NCBI GenBank assembly: GCA_040384325.1
Contig: JAZKJL010000005.1
Span: 248,001 to 312,000 of the forward strand
Length of the DNA: 64,000 nucleotides
Direction: 5' to 3'
Source: JACMLX01 sp040384325
GTDB lineage: Bacteria > Gemmatimonadota > Gemmatimonadetes > Gemmatimonadales > Gemmatimonadaceae
Positions within the stretch are counted from its first letter, which is position 1. Each line of letters starts with the position of its first letter. Shown one piece after another: positions 56,384 through 64,000 of this stretch. Both the position numbers and the translations under genes were made by a program. The notes beneath the pieces were generated by a model. It was not told where the DNA came from and ran no database searches. It saw nothing but the letters and a program-made list of their open reading frames with translations.

Positions 56384-57487
56384 TCAGGCGCCGGCGAGCA
56401 CGAAGGCGCGGAGTTTGACGCGTTCGACGAGCCAGCGGACGGCGCGGTTGCTGCCGACCAGCAGCGGGGCGAGGAACAGCAGCGACTTCACCTCGGCGCG
56501 CGTGATCTTCACCACGCCGCCGTGCTGCAGCATGGCGCGGGTCTGCGTCAGGTCGCGCAGGGTGGCGAAGGCGAAGAGCAGCGGCCAGACGCAGAAGGTG
56601 CGGATGCTCCAGGCGCGGCGCGGCACCATCAGCAGGTACCGCACGGCGTCCTCGAGGTCGGCCCAGGCCAGCTTCACCAAGTCGGTGAGCGCCGCATGGT
56701 TGGCCTGCGAGTGGGCCGCCGAGAGGATGGTGGCGTGGCCGCTGCCATGCGCGCGCAGGGCGTGCTCGGGGATGTAGATCGAGTTCTCGTGCTCGGCGTC
56801 GGTGGCGACATCCTTGAGGATGTTCACCGTCTGCAGCGCCTCGCCGAACTGGCGGCTCTTCTCGCGCAGGCGACGGTAAACGCTCTCACTCACCAGGTGC
56901 GAGTGCTCGTGCCACAGGTCGGTGAGCATGTAGCCCACCGTGCCGGCGACGTAGTAGCAGTACTCCTTGTACTCGTCGAGCGTCTGGATGCGGATGCCGT
57001 CGGGGTAGAGCAGCACGAACTTGCGCATGCCGCGGCCCATTTCGGCCACCCAGCGATGCACGTGCACCTGCGTCGCGACGGGGAGGGAGCCGAAGAGCGC
57101 GAAGACGCGGTCGGTGCCACCGCTCAACTCGACGTGTGCGGCATCGCCGGGCCAGGTCGCGAGGTCGGCAGCCAGTGCCGTCGCGCTCGCTGGATCGTCA
57201 AAGCAGTGGAGAAATCGGTCCAGCGTGGCGGCCTTCAGCTCTGCCTCGAGCTGTGGCGCGTCCTCGATGGTGTCGGCGATGCGGCAGAGCAGGTACGCAG
57301 CCAGGACGGCGCGGCCCAGTTCGCCGGGCAGGACCCTGACGCTGAGCGCGAAGGTTCGCGACACGCGGGGCAGCAGGTCGCGGCACCAGCGCTCCACCTC
57401 CCGGGGCAGCGGGCGCTGCGCGAATTGCGGCAGCTCGGCAGGGGGACGGTCGGCGATTGCCGGTCCTCGATACTCGTGTAAGGGCAC
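56384..57487 (-). CDS. Squalene synthase family protein
   Basis: 367 residues from the GTG at 57487; the frame runs on upstream into antisense of the oxidase gene and was cut there. Trans-isoprenyl synthase motifs: SRTFALSVRVLPGEL, first Asp motif LLCRIADTIED, MGRGMRKF, YCYYVAGTVGYML and second Asp motif VNILKDVATD. The layout is nearer to eukaryotic-type squalene synthase than to HpnC/HpnD. It should join two farnesyl diphosphates for sterol, hopanoid or carotenoid synthesis. No cyclase is in the window. TATATT lies 5 bases before the GTG, so it may be leaderless. Confidence 0.88.
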   Translation of the reverse strand: MPLHEYRGPAIADRPPAELPQFAQRPLPREVERWCRDLLPRVSRTFALSVRVLPGELGRAVLAAYLLCRIADTIEDAPQLEAELKAATLDRFLHCFDDPASATALAADLATWPGDAAHVELSGGTDRVFALFGSLPVATQVHVHRWVAEMGRGMRKFVLLYPDGIRIQTLDEYKEYCYYVAGTVGYMLTDLWHEHSHLVSESVYRRLREKSRQFGEALQTVNILKDVATDAEHENSIYIPEHALRAHGSGHATILSAAHSQANHAALTDLVKLAWADLEDAVRYLLMVPRRAWSIRTFCVWPLLFAFATLRDLTQTRAMLQHGGVVKITRAEVKSLLFLAPLLVGSNRAVRWLVERVKLRAFVLAGA

Positions 57488-57581
57488 AGTCGAATATATG
57501 GCAGCGATGCAGACCCGACGCCACGCGAAGTCCGGCGTCCCCTCTACACTTGGCGTCCCGGCCGGTGCATCTATCGGCGTG

Positions 57582-59222
57582 ATGACACCACCAGGTTTCC
57601 GCGGCACGTACCGCGACGATGACGATGCGCGCGGCGTGTACTCGGAAGCGGCAGGGATCGCGCGGATCATGCCCCGCGCCGTGGCCGTGCCTGCCGATGC
57701 CGAGGACGTGGTGACACTGGCGGCGTGGGCGCAGGCCACCCACACCCCGCTGATTCCCCGCGGCGCCGGCTCGTCGATGGCCGGCGCGGCGATCGGCGAT
57801 GGGGTGGTGGTGGACTTCAGCCGCCTCGCGCACATCGGACCCGTGGATCCGCTGACGAAACGCGTCTGGGTGGGCCCGGGCGCGATCCGCGATGCCGTCA
57901 ACACCGCCGCTGCCGCGCACGGACTCTGGTTCCCGGTGAACCCGTCGAGCGGCGCGTGGGCCACGATTGCGGGCATGGTCGCCACCAATGCCGCCGGTCC
58001 GCACGCGCTGAAGCACGGCGCCATGCGCCACTGGGTCACGGCACTCGAATGCGTGTTCGACGATGGCGCGCGGGCGACGATCCGTCGCGGCGCCGAGTTG
58101 CCGACACAGGCGAAGACGGTGGCGGCCATCCGCCGGTTCTCGACGCAGGGCATGAGCACGATCTTCACCACCGCGATGGCGGAGCCGATCGCGCGCATCC
58201 GGCACGCCGGGGTGCGCAAGGAGTCGTCGGGATACGCGCTGGTGGACTTCGCGCGCACCGGCGACCTGGTGGACCTGTTCGTGGGCAGCGAAGGCACGCT
58301 GGCGATGATCGTGGGTGTGGAGCTGCAACTCGCCGACCTGCCGGGCGGACGGGCGGCGCTCTGCGCTGGTTTCCCGACGCTGGAGGCGGCAGTGAGCGCG
58401 TCGGCCCGCGCGGTGGCGCTGGGTGCATCGAGTTGTGAATTGCTGGACCGCACCTTCCTCGACCTGGTGCGCAACGCCGCACCGTCTGGCGAGGTGGCGG
58501 ACGACGTCGAGGCGATGCTGCTGCTGGACGCCGAAGCCGGGACGCAGGAAGGCGCCGATGCGCTGGCGGCATCGATCGCGGCGGCGTTCGAGGCCCTGGG
58601 TGCCGTGGGCCTGACGCAGGCCAGCAGCCCGGAGGCGATCGCGTCGCTGTGGCACATCCGGCATGCCGCCAGCCCGATCCTCAACACGATGACCCACATC
58701 GGTGTGTCGATGCAGTTCATCGAGGACGGCTGCGTGCCGCCGCAGGCGCTGCCTGAATACGTGCGCGGCGTGCGGAGCATCATGGAGCACCACGGTTTCG
58801 CCGGCGTGATCTTCGGCCATGCCGGCGATGCGAACGTGCACGTGAACCCGCTGGTGGACGTGACCAAGGCCGGATGGCGCGACCGGGTGGCGGCGGCGCT
58901 GGACGAGGTGGTGACGCTCACCTCCGTGCTCGGCGGCACGCTGGCCGGGGAGCATGGCGACGGCCGGTTGCGCACCCCGTTCCTGACGCGCACGTGGGCC
59001 AACGACGCGATCGTGCTGTTCGACCTGGTGAAGAAGTGTTTCGACCCACGCGGGATCCTGAACCCTGGCGTGAAGGTGGCCCTGCCGGGTCAGAAGCCCC
59101 TCGGTGACATCAAGTACGACCCGGCGTTGCCGCCGCTGACACCGGCCGCCCGCACGGCGCTGGATCAGGTGACCGATCGTCGCGCCTACGCGCAGTTCCG
59201 GCTCGACATGCTGGGCGCCTGA
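57582..59222 (+). CDS. FAD-linked oxidase, GlcD/D-lactate dehydrogenase type
   Basis: 546 residues from the ATG at 57582; an ATG at 57498 would leave only 10 bases to the divergent squalene synthase start. PCMH-type FAD domain (TPLIPRGAGSSMAGAAIGDG, NPSSGAWATIAGMVATNAAGP) and a C-terminal FAD-oxidase domain with VGSEGTLAMIVGVEL, GHAGDANVHVNP and GEHGDGRLRTPFL, closing with FDPRGILNPGVKV. It oxidises a 2-hydroxy acid such as D-lactate or glycolate, passing electrons to the chain. No Fe-S domain is fused. TACACT at 57545-57550 is a possible -10. Confidence 0.92.
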   Translation: MTPPGFRGTYRDDDDARGVYSEAAGIARIMPRAVAVPADAEDVVTLAAWAQATHTPLIPRGAGSSMAGAAIGDGVVVDFSRLAHIGPVDPLTKRVWVGPGAIRDAVNTAAAAHGLWFPVNPSSGAWATIAGMVATNAAGPHALKHGAMRHWVTALECVFDDGARATIRRGAELPTQAKTVAAIRRFSTQGMSTIFTTAMAEPIARIRHAGVRKESSGYALVDFARTGDLVDLFVGSEGTLAMIVGVELQLADLPGGRAALCAGFPTLEAAVSASARAVALGASSCELLDRTFLDLVRNAAPSGEVADDVEAMLLLDAEAGTQEGADALAASIAAAFEALGAVGLTQASSPEAIASLWHIRHAASPILNTMTHIGVSMQFIEDGCVPPQALPEYVRGVRSIMEHHGFAGVIFGHAGDANVHVNPLVDVTKAGWRDRVAAALDEVVTLTSVLGGTLAGEHGDGRLRTPFLTRTWANDAIVLFDLVKKCFDPRGILNPGVKVALPGQKPLGDIKYDPALPPLTPAARTALDQVTDRRAYAQFRLDMLGA

Positions 59223-59301
59223 GGCACTGAGGGGCCGATCCGGGCTGCCGTGCGCGGCCCGGGTCGGTCGCATCACGGGCTGCGGCAGGGTGGGTAGGTT
59301 T

Positions 59302-59319
59302 GTGGGCGGTTTCGCCCAC
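59302..59319 (+). promoter_or_regulatory. 5' UTR hairpin of thyX
   Basis: GTGGGCG-GTTT-CGCCCAC, 7-bp perfect stem, placed directly after TAGGTT (59295-59300), a likely -10. The 5' end of the thyX mRNA would therefore fold at once, 30 bases before the GTG. Confidence 0.45.
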
Positions 59320-59348
59320 CTCCGCTCCCACACCAGCCTGCCCCGACC

Positions 59349-60104
59349 GTGCCCGAGTTCTTCACCGAGCCCCGCCTCACGCTCCTCTCGCGTCCCCAGT
59401 TCCTCGAGCCGGCACACCTCGGCGTGGCGTGGCTGGGGGAGGCGACGGACGGCGAGAAGCTGGCCGAGTTCGCCGGACGGCTCTGCTACATGAGCCAGCG
59501 GAATCCCGCCGGCCGGACCACACGGGACTATCTCGAGAACATCAAGAAGCAGGGGCATGGCAGCGTGCTGGAACACGCCAACTATGCGATCCTGTTCGAA
59601 GGAGTGAGCCGGTCGCTGACGCATGAACTGGTGCGGCATCGCGCCGGGTTCGCGTACTCGCAGCTGAGCCAGCGCTACGTGGACGAGAGCGAGGCGGCCT
59701 TCGTGGTGCCGCCGGCGATGGTCGGCGATGCCGCGCTGGAGACGGCGTGGAAGGCGCAGATCGAGTCGGCGCAGTCGGCGTACATCCACCTGGTGGACGA
59801 ACTGATGCAACGCTACGGCTGGGTGGCGGATAAGGTCCACCGTCGCAAGATGGCTCGCGAGGCGGCACGCGGTGTACTGCCGAATTCGACCGAGACGAAG
59901 ATCGTCGTGACCGCCAACGCCCGCGCCTGGCGCACGATGCTGGAATTGCGTTCGAGCGAGGCCGCCGAGCTGGAGATCCGCCGCATGGCGGTGACGGCGT
60001 TGCGCCTGCTGGCGGCCGAGGCACCGGCGTTCTTCAGTGATTTCGAGATCTACACTGCCGAGGATCGCCGCGAGGCGGCCCGGATCAGCTTCCACAAAGT
60101 CTGA
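59349..60104 (+). CDS. thyX: FAD-dependent thymidylate synthase
   Basis: 251 residues from the GTG at 59349. It makes dTMP from dUMP with methylene-THF, NADPH and FAD as a homotetramer. The ThyX motif reads RHRAGFAYSQLSQRY from Arg96, one residue longer between RHR and the Ser than the classical RHRx7S. HGSVLEHANYAILFEG, HRRKMAREAARGVLPNSTET and NARAWRTMLELRSSEAAELE complete the family blocks. A 5' UTR hairpin precedes it, and the subtilase gene starts 11 bases behind it. Confidence 0.94.
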   Translation: MPEFFTEPRLTLLSRPQFLEPAHLGVAWLGEATDGEKLAEFAGRLCYMSQRNPAGRTTRDYLENIKKQGHGSVLEHANYAILFEGVSRSLTHELVRHRAGFAYSQLSQRYVDESEAAFVVPPAMVGDAALETAWKAQIESAQSAYIHLVDELMQRYGWVADKVHRRKMAREAARGVLPNSTETKIVVTANARAWRTMLELRSSEAAELEIRRMAVTALRLLAAEAPAFFSDFEIYTAEDRREAARISFHKV

Positions 60105-60115
60105 GAGAGCTGCAC

Positions 60116-61807
60116 ATGATGGGTGGTCGTCCTCGCGTGTTGAACGCGCTGGTGTACGGTGGCTTCACGCTGGCGGCCTGCGCGTCGCCGCGGCCGGCCA
60201 CTGCGCCGGTGCCCGCGCCCGCCGCGCCGGCACCGACGGTGGCAGTGACACCCGTCACGCCGGCGCCGACCCCTGCTCCGGCCGCACCGGCGCCTCGCAC
60301 CACGTTGCTCGCTGCTCCTGCCGACTGGCACCTGCTCGACCCAGCCACCGACGGTGTGGCAGGCGTCGCTGCGCGGCGTGCGTTGACGGAGCTGCTTGGC
60401 AACGCGGCGCCGAAGCGTGTGATCACGGTGGCCGTCATCGACGGCGGCGTGGACACGGCGCACACCGCGTTGCGCGCGGCGCTGGTGCTGAACCAGAAGG
60501 AGTCGGCCGCCAACGGGCGTGACGACGATGGCAACGGCTATGTGGATGATGCACGCGGCTGGAACTTCATCGGCGGCGCGGCCGGCAACATCGATGACGA
60601 TCGCCTCGAGGTGACGCGCCTGGTGGCGGCCTGCCGCGCCAACGGCGGCAAGAGCCCGGTGGTGACGCCGTGCACGGAGCTGGAGCAGGAATACAGCTCG
60701 GGGCGCGCCGAGGCGGAGTCGCAGTGGAGCGGGATGCGCCCGGTACTGACCGAGTATGACGCCCTGCTGGAGACGGTGGCGAAGGACAACGGCATGTCCA
60801 AGGCGGAGATCACCGATGCCACGCTGGGTAAGCTGGTGCCGAAGACGGCCGCCTCGCGGGAGGCACTGGAGCGGATGCGCATGTACGCCGCCAACGGCCT
60901 GACGCCGAACGTGGCGCGGACGGCGCGGAAGCAGGTCGAGGGGCGCCTGAATTACGGCTTCAACCTCGCGTTCGACGGTCGCAAGGTGATCGGCGACACG
61001 CCGGCGATGGGACGACGCTACGGCAACGCCAACGTGACCGGTCCCGATGCCTCGCACGGCACCGCGGTGGCGAGCCTGATCGGTGCGGTGAGCGGCGACA
61101 GCGGCTTCGTGGGCATCGCACCGGGTGTGCGGATCCTGCCGGTGCGTGTGGTGCCGAACGGCGACGAATACGACAAGGACGTGGCCAACGGCATCCGCTA
61201 CGCAGTGGATGCGGGTGCCCAGATCATCAACATGTCGTTCGGCAAGCCGTATTCACCGGGCAAGGCGATGGTCGACAGCGCGGTGCAGTACGCGGTGTCG
61301 AAGGGTGTGCTGCTGGTGCACGCGTCGGGCAATGAAAGCACCGACGTGGACGCGACGCCGACGTTCCCCAGCTCGGCCTACGCCACCGGGAGTGAGCGCG
61401 CCGCGACCTGGATCGACGTCGGGGCCTCGAGCTGGCGCGCCGGAGAACGGCTGGCCGCCGACTTCACCAACTACGGCAGCACGCGCGTGGACCTCTTCGC
61501 GCCTGGCGTGTCGGTGTACGCCGCGGCGCCGCGCAACGAGTTCGCGCGCGAAGATGGCACCAGCGTGGCGGCGCCGGTGGTGAGTGGTGTGGCGGCACTG
61601 CTGATGTCGCAGTTCCCGACCCTCACCGCGGCCGACGTGAAGCGGATTCTGATGGCGACGGTGACGAAGTTCCCCGACCAGCAGGTGCTGCGCCCGGGCA
61701 GTCGCACGGTGCGGGTGCCGTTCGCCACGCTTTCGGCATCGGGCGGCATCATCAACGCGTACGAAGCGGTGAAGATGGCGCAGCGGGAGACGGCCAAGGC
61801 GCAGTAG
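60116..61807 (+). CDS. Subtilisin-like serine protease (S8), lipoprotein
   Basis: 563 residues, GAGAGAG just upstream. Signal with lipobox FTLAACAS, then a Pro/Ala linker (25-62). Catalytic triad Asp109 (AVIDGGVDTAH), His314 (DASHGTAVASL) and Ser483 (EDGTSVAAPVVSG). About 200 residues separate Asp and His, much more than in subtilisin, with a helical insertion at 150-290. There is no clear propeptide. A surface-anchored protease is likely. It begins 11 bases after thyX, so the two probably share a transcript. A 14-bp hairpin follows. Confidence 0.92.
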   Translation: MMGGRPRVLNALVYGGFTLAACASPRPATAPVPAPAAPAPTVAVTPVTPAPTPAPAAPAPRTTLLAAPADWHLLDPATDGVAGVAARRALTELLGNAAPKRVITVAVIDGGVDTAHTALRAALVLNQKESAANGRDDDGNGYVDDARGWNFIGGAAGNIDDDRLEVTRLVAACRANGGKSPVVTPCTELEQEYSSGRAEAESQWSGMRPVLTEYDALLETVAKDNGMSKAEITDATLGKLVPKTAASREALERMRMYAANGLTPNVARTARKQVEGRLNYGFNLAFDGRKVIGDTPAMGRRYGNANVTGPDASHGTAVASLIGAVSGDSGFVGIAPGVRILPVRVVPNGDEYDKDVANGIRYAVDAGAQIINMSFGKPYSPGKAMVDSAVQYAVSKGVLLVHASGNESTDVDATPTFPSSAYATGSERAATWIDVGASSWRAGERLAADFTNYGSTRVDLFAPGVSVYAAAPRNEFAREDGTSVAAPVVSGVAALLMSQFPTLTAADVKRILMATVTKFPDQQVLRPGSRTVRVPFATLSASGGIINAYEAVKMAQRETAKAQ

Positions 61808-61922
61808 GTAAACGCCACGCGATCTGCGGCGATCCGGGCGTTTTGCCCGGATTCCCTGTCGCGCCGGCACCGCAGTTTCTGCGGTGCAGATGAGACAGCA
61901 CTCTCGATGCGTGAATGAACGA

Positions 61923-61954
61923 AGGGCCGGCGATGCGCGTGCATCGCCGGCCCT
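61923..61954. terminator. Hairpin between convergent subtilase and unknown gene
   Basis: A perfect 14-bp stem, AGGGCCGGCGATGC with GCATCGCCGGCCCT, GCGT loop, no U tract. It lies between convergent stop codons. Confidence 0.6.
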
Positions 61955-61976
61955 CACTGGTTACTGCACTGACGAG

Positions 61977-62453
61977 TCAGGCGGCCAGTTCATCCTCCAC
62001 CGGATCGGAGTCCACGTCACCCTCGGCTTCGCGCAGGAGCGCGAGCATGGCGTCGCCGTCCATGTCGAATGCCGCGTCAAGCGCGACGGGCACCCGGATG
62101 GCCGACCCTTCGTGACGACCGCGCACGCTGAGCAGGTGTGCGATGGCCGTGCGGAACTGCGGTCCATTGCTGGTGAGCAGGGCCGCGGCGTCATCGCGCA
62201 GGATGGCGGTGGCCAACGTCAGCTCTGCGGCCACGGCACTGCCATCCTCCGCGATCTGCCAGACGGCGTCGGCGCTGCCACGATTGGCAGCCGCCACCGC
62301 CCAGGCGAGATGCGTCACCGACGGGTCGCCGAAGAGCGTGACGACCTGGTGGCCCGGGGCGGCCGGATCTGCTCCGGCGGCCCAGCGCACCGATTCGGCT
62401 ACCACGCCAGCCAGCACCGGCGTCGTGGCCATCCGAACGAACACATCAATCAT
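61977..62453 (-). CDS. Unknown soluble protein
   Basis: 158 residues from the ATG at 62453, which has GGGAGGGG a few bases upstream; the longer frame lacks support. Ala-rich and helical, with an acidic C-terminus (LREAEGDVDSDPVEDELAA). Blocks such as HQVVTLFGDPSVTHLAWAVA and RTAIAHLLSVRGRHEGSAIR are not recognised. No signal peptide or membrane helix. It lies divergent from the OmpR-type regulator gene across 302 bases that contain that gene's promoter and no further gene. Confidence 0.65.
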   Translation of the reverse strand: MIDVFVRMATTPVLAGVVAESVRWAAGADPAAPGHQVVTLFGDPSVTHLAWAVAAANRGSADAVWQIAEDGSAVAAELTLATAILRDDAAALLTSNGPQFRTAIAHLLSVRGRHEGSAIRVPVALDAAFDMDGDAMLALLREAEGDVDSDPVEDELAA

Positions 62454-62721
62454 CGATCCCCTCCCGTGATGCACACGGCATCGGTGCGGAACATTCCGCT
62501 TCACTGGAAGAGCCAGCCGGCGGGCATGCACCCGGCGGCGAAACGTGAGCCTTCACCTCACTGTCCCAATGAAACGACGTCAGCAAGCGTCGTACCATGC
62601 TCAGATACTGCCTCCGAATCGATTCCGTCACCAGACGCAGGGTCCGGCGGCCGCTCCCTGCTTGCTACAGACGGAAGGCACCAGGCAATGGTTAAGGGCG
62701 ATTCATGGCTGACATTGTGCC

Positions 62722-62755
62722 TTGCTGACTGCGAGTCGAGCCCTACTTTGCCACT
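62722..62755 (+). promoter_or_regulatory. Leaderless promoter of OmpR-type regulator gene
   Basis: TTGCTG, 16-base spacer, TACTTT, then GCCACT and ATG. Both hexamers are at sigma-70-like spacing, and the -10 is 6 bases from the start codon. Confidence 0.6.
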
Positions 62756-63451
62756 ATGACAACTACCGAGCGGACACGGGCGACCATCCTCGTGGTCGAG
62801 GATCGCGCCGAGGTGCTGGAAGTGGTCTCGCGCACGCTCACGGAGAGCGGCTACGCCGTGCTGACGGCGCAGGACGGCGAAGCGGGACTGGCCCTCGCGC
62901 TCGACCAGGCGCCGGACCTGCTGATCCTGGACATCGGCCTGCCGAAGGCCAACGGGCTCGATGTCGCGCGCGAACTGCGCGAACGCGGGTTCCGCGCACC
63001 GGTGCTGATGCTCACGGCGCGGGTCACGATCGGTGATCGCGTGGCGGGCCTCGATGCCGGCGCCGACGACTACCTGGTGAAGCCGTTCGACGTGGACGAA
63101 CTGGTGGCGCGGGTGCGTGCACTGCTGCGCCGATCGACGCTGCGTGACGAGGAACTGCTGCTGCGCGTGGGCACGCTGCAACTCGACACCGTGTCGCGTG
63201 AGGTGTCACGCGATGGCACGGCGATCTCGCTGACGCAGAAGGAGTACGCGCTGCTCGAATACCTGATGCGCCACGCCGGTCGCGCGGTGACGCGTGAGCA
63301 GATCGCCGAACACGTGTGGAAGACGGAGTTCGATCCGTCGACCAACATCGTGGACGTGTACATCAACTACCTGCGGAAGAAGATCGACGGCGCCGAGGGG
63401 CCGCAGTTGCTGCACACGGTGCGCGGCACCGGCTACATGCTGCGCGCCTGA
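62756..63451 (+). CDS. OmpR/PhoB-family response regulator
   Basis: 231 residues. The receiver (1-120) has Glu/Asp at ILVVEDRAEV, phospho-acceptor Asp59 (LLILDIGLPKANG), Thr in MLTARV and Lys in VKPFD. The winged helix (about 133-231) ends LMRHAGRAVTREQIAEHVWK, then FDPSTNIVDVYINYLRKKID and LLHTVRGTGYMLRA, the standard OmpR DNA-binding domain. It should act as a phosphorylation-dependent transcription factor. No histidine kinase gene is adjacent on this side. The mRNA appears leaderless. Confidence 0.94.
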   Translation: MTTTERTRATILVVEDRAEVLEVVSRTLTESGYAVLTAQDGEAGLALALDQAPDLLILDIGLPKANGLDVARELRERGFRAPVLMLTARVTIGDRVAGLDAGADDYLVKPFDVDELVARVRALLRRSTLRDEELLLRVGTLQLDTVSREVSRDGTAISLTQKEYALLEYLMRHAGRAVTREQIAEHVWKTEFDPSTNIVDVYINYLRKKIDGAEGPQLLHTVRGTGYMLRA

Positions 63452-63470
63452 TCGCGCCGCCGTAGCGCCA

Positions 63471-64000
63471 TCATCGCGGCGGCTTCATCGCCTCGATAGC
63501 GGCGCGCGGCAGCTCCACCTGCCGCGCGTCACGCTCCTGTCGGAGCCGGGCGAGGACCTGCGGCGCCAGCCGCTCGAGCGTCGGCGTGAGCTCGGCGAGC
63601 AGCCAGTTGGCCGCCCAGCTGTCCGCCGCCTGGGCGCGATGCCACGCCTCGGTGAGGCGTGCCGCGACGGCACTGCCGTCGCCGATCGCGGCCAGCAGCT
63701 CCACCGCCAGCGCATCCTGCAGCTCGCGACCCGGGAACCAGTCGTCGCGACCCGACACCAGCGCCTCGGCCTTCGCCAGTCCCTGCTGCGCGCGCGCGCG
63801 TTCGCCGAGCCGCAGGCGACAGAGTCCGGCGCCGGACACCGCGCCGACTTCCACGTCGTGCTGGCCGACGCGCTCCGCCAGCGACGCCGCCACGTCGTAG
63901 AGATCCGCGGCGGCGGCGAGGTCGCCGCGTTCGCGATCGAGATGCGCGAGGTGGTAGAGCGCCAGCAACTGCCGTTCACTGTTCTGCACCGCGGCGAAGA
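63471..64000 (-). CDS. TPR-like helical repeat protein, C-terminal part (5' end outside window)
   Basis: The frame is open to the window edge, so only the last ~176 residues are seen. TPR-like helices: LLALYHLAHLDRERGDLAAA, DLYDVAASLAERVGQHDVEV and LCRLRLGERARAQQGLAKAE. Such repeats are common at the C-terminus of serine/threonine kinases or LuxR/SARP-type regulators, but the N-terminal domain is not in view. It converges on the response regulator gene with 19 bases between stops. Confidence 0.75.
   Translation of the reverse strand, partial: FAAVQNSERQLLALYHLAHLDRERGDLAAAADLYDVAASLAERVGQHDVEVGAVSGAGLCRLRLGERARAQQGLAKAEALVSGRDDWFPGRELQDALAVELLAAIGDGSAVAARLTEAWHRAQAADSWAANWLLAELTPTLERLAPQVLARLRQERDARQVELPRAAIEAMKPPR

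Noticed and set aside
57198..60095. Long minus-strand frame over the oxidase and thyX genes
   Set aside because: Antisense of well-supported genes; Arg/His-rich, no motif.
62446..62631. 61-codon minus-strand ORF upstream of the unknown soluble protein
   Set aside because: No Shine-Dalgarno or -10 at the right place, odd composition, and its end overlaps the well-supported Shine-Dalgarno of the next gene.

Overview
The window is about two-thirds G+C, with very dense gene packing and many 4-base start/stop overlaps. It contains housekeeping genes (leuS, gyrA, ilvE, thyX, a sucB-lpdA pair) among many exported, lipoprotein and regulator genes. The mix of a DUF5916 outer-membrane protein, an Asp-box beta-propeller protein, Big-domain lipoproteins, HDOD and GGDEF proteins and one squalene synthase fits a free-living Gram-negative heterotroph. 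Gemmatimonadota is the best fit, by inference from protein style only. I saw no rRNA, tRNA, CRISPR array, prophage or insertion sequence.

Layout. 1-15.7 kb: exported amidase (cut by the window edge), hybrid histidine kinase, plug-domain lipoprotein, beta-propeller protein, DUF5916 protein, FabZ-like protein, HDOD-GAF-HTH regulator, SIMPL protein, Cu/Zn SOD and Uma2 protein. 15.8-26.7 kb: ilvE, SDR plus cupin, membrane endonuclease/phosphatase-like protein, M8-like metalloprotease lipoprotein, leuS, PDZ protein and a small lipoprotein. 26.7-37 kb: GGDEF regulator, gyrA, lipoprotein, MscS-like protein, MDR oxidoreductase with a coupled Zn ribbon, sucB and lpdA. 37-44.9 kb: ankyrin protein, a two-gene leaderless operon, ECF sigma/regulator pair, CaiB transferase, H1-tailed coiled-coil protein, GHMP kinase and M20 peptidase.

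44.8-47 kb holds a coupled set: a small protein, an RNase H-like protein that has lost two active-site carboxylates, a possible PD-(D/E)XK-like protein and a tiny Zn-ribbon protein. 47-52.6 kb (minus strand) is the most system-like locus: a degenerate maltokinase-like protein, an SDR epimerase/dehydrogenase, a metallo-beta-lactamase-fold hydrolase, an F390-synthetase-type adenylate-forming enzyme and a KAS III-type ketosynthase. The last four overlap by 4 bases at every junction. The enzyme set parallels OleA/OleC/OleD long-chain condensation chemistry without OleB. 52.8-64 kb: thiolase, two unknown genes, an inverted-repeat element, squalene synthase divergent from a GlcD-type oxidase, thyX, a subtilase, a small unknown gene, an OmpR-type regulator and a TPR protein cut by the window end.

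Two patterns run through the window. Many genes that begin transcription units lack a Shine-Dalgarno sequence and instead carry TANNNT exactly 6 bases before ATG/GTG, which points to widespread leaderless transcription. Several enzyme-family proteins lack canonical catalytic residues (RNase H-like, maltokinase-like, FabZ-like, SDR).
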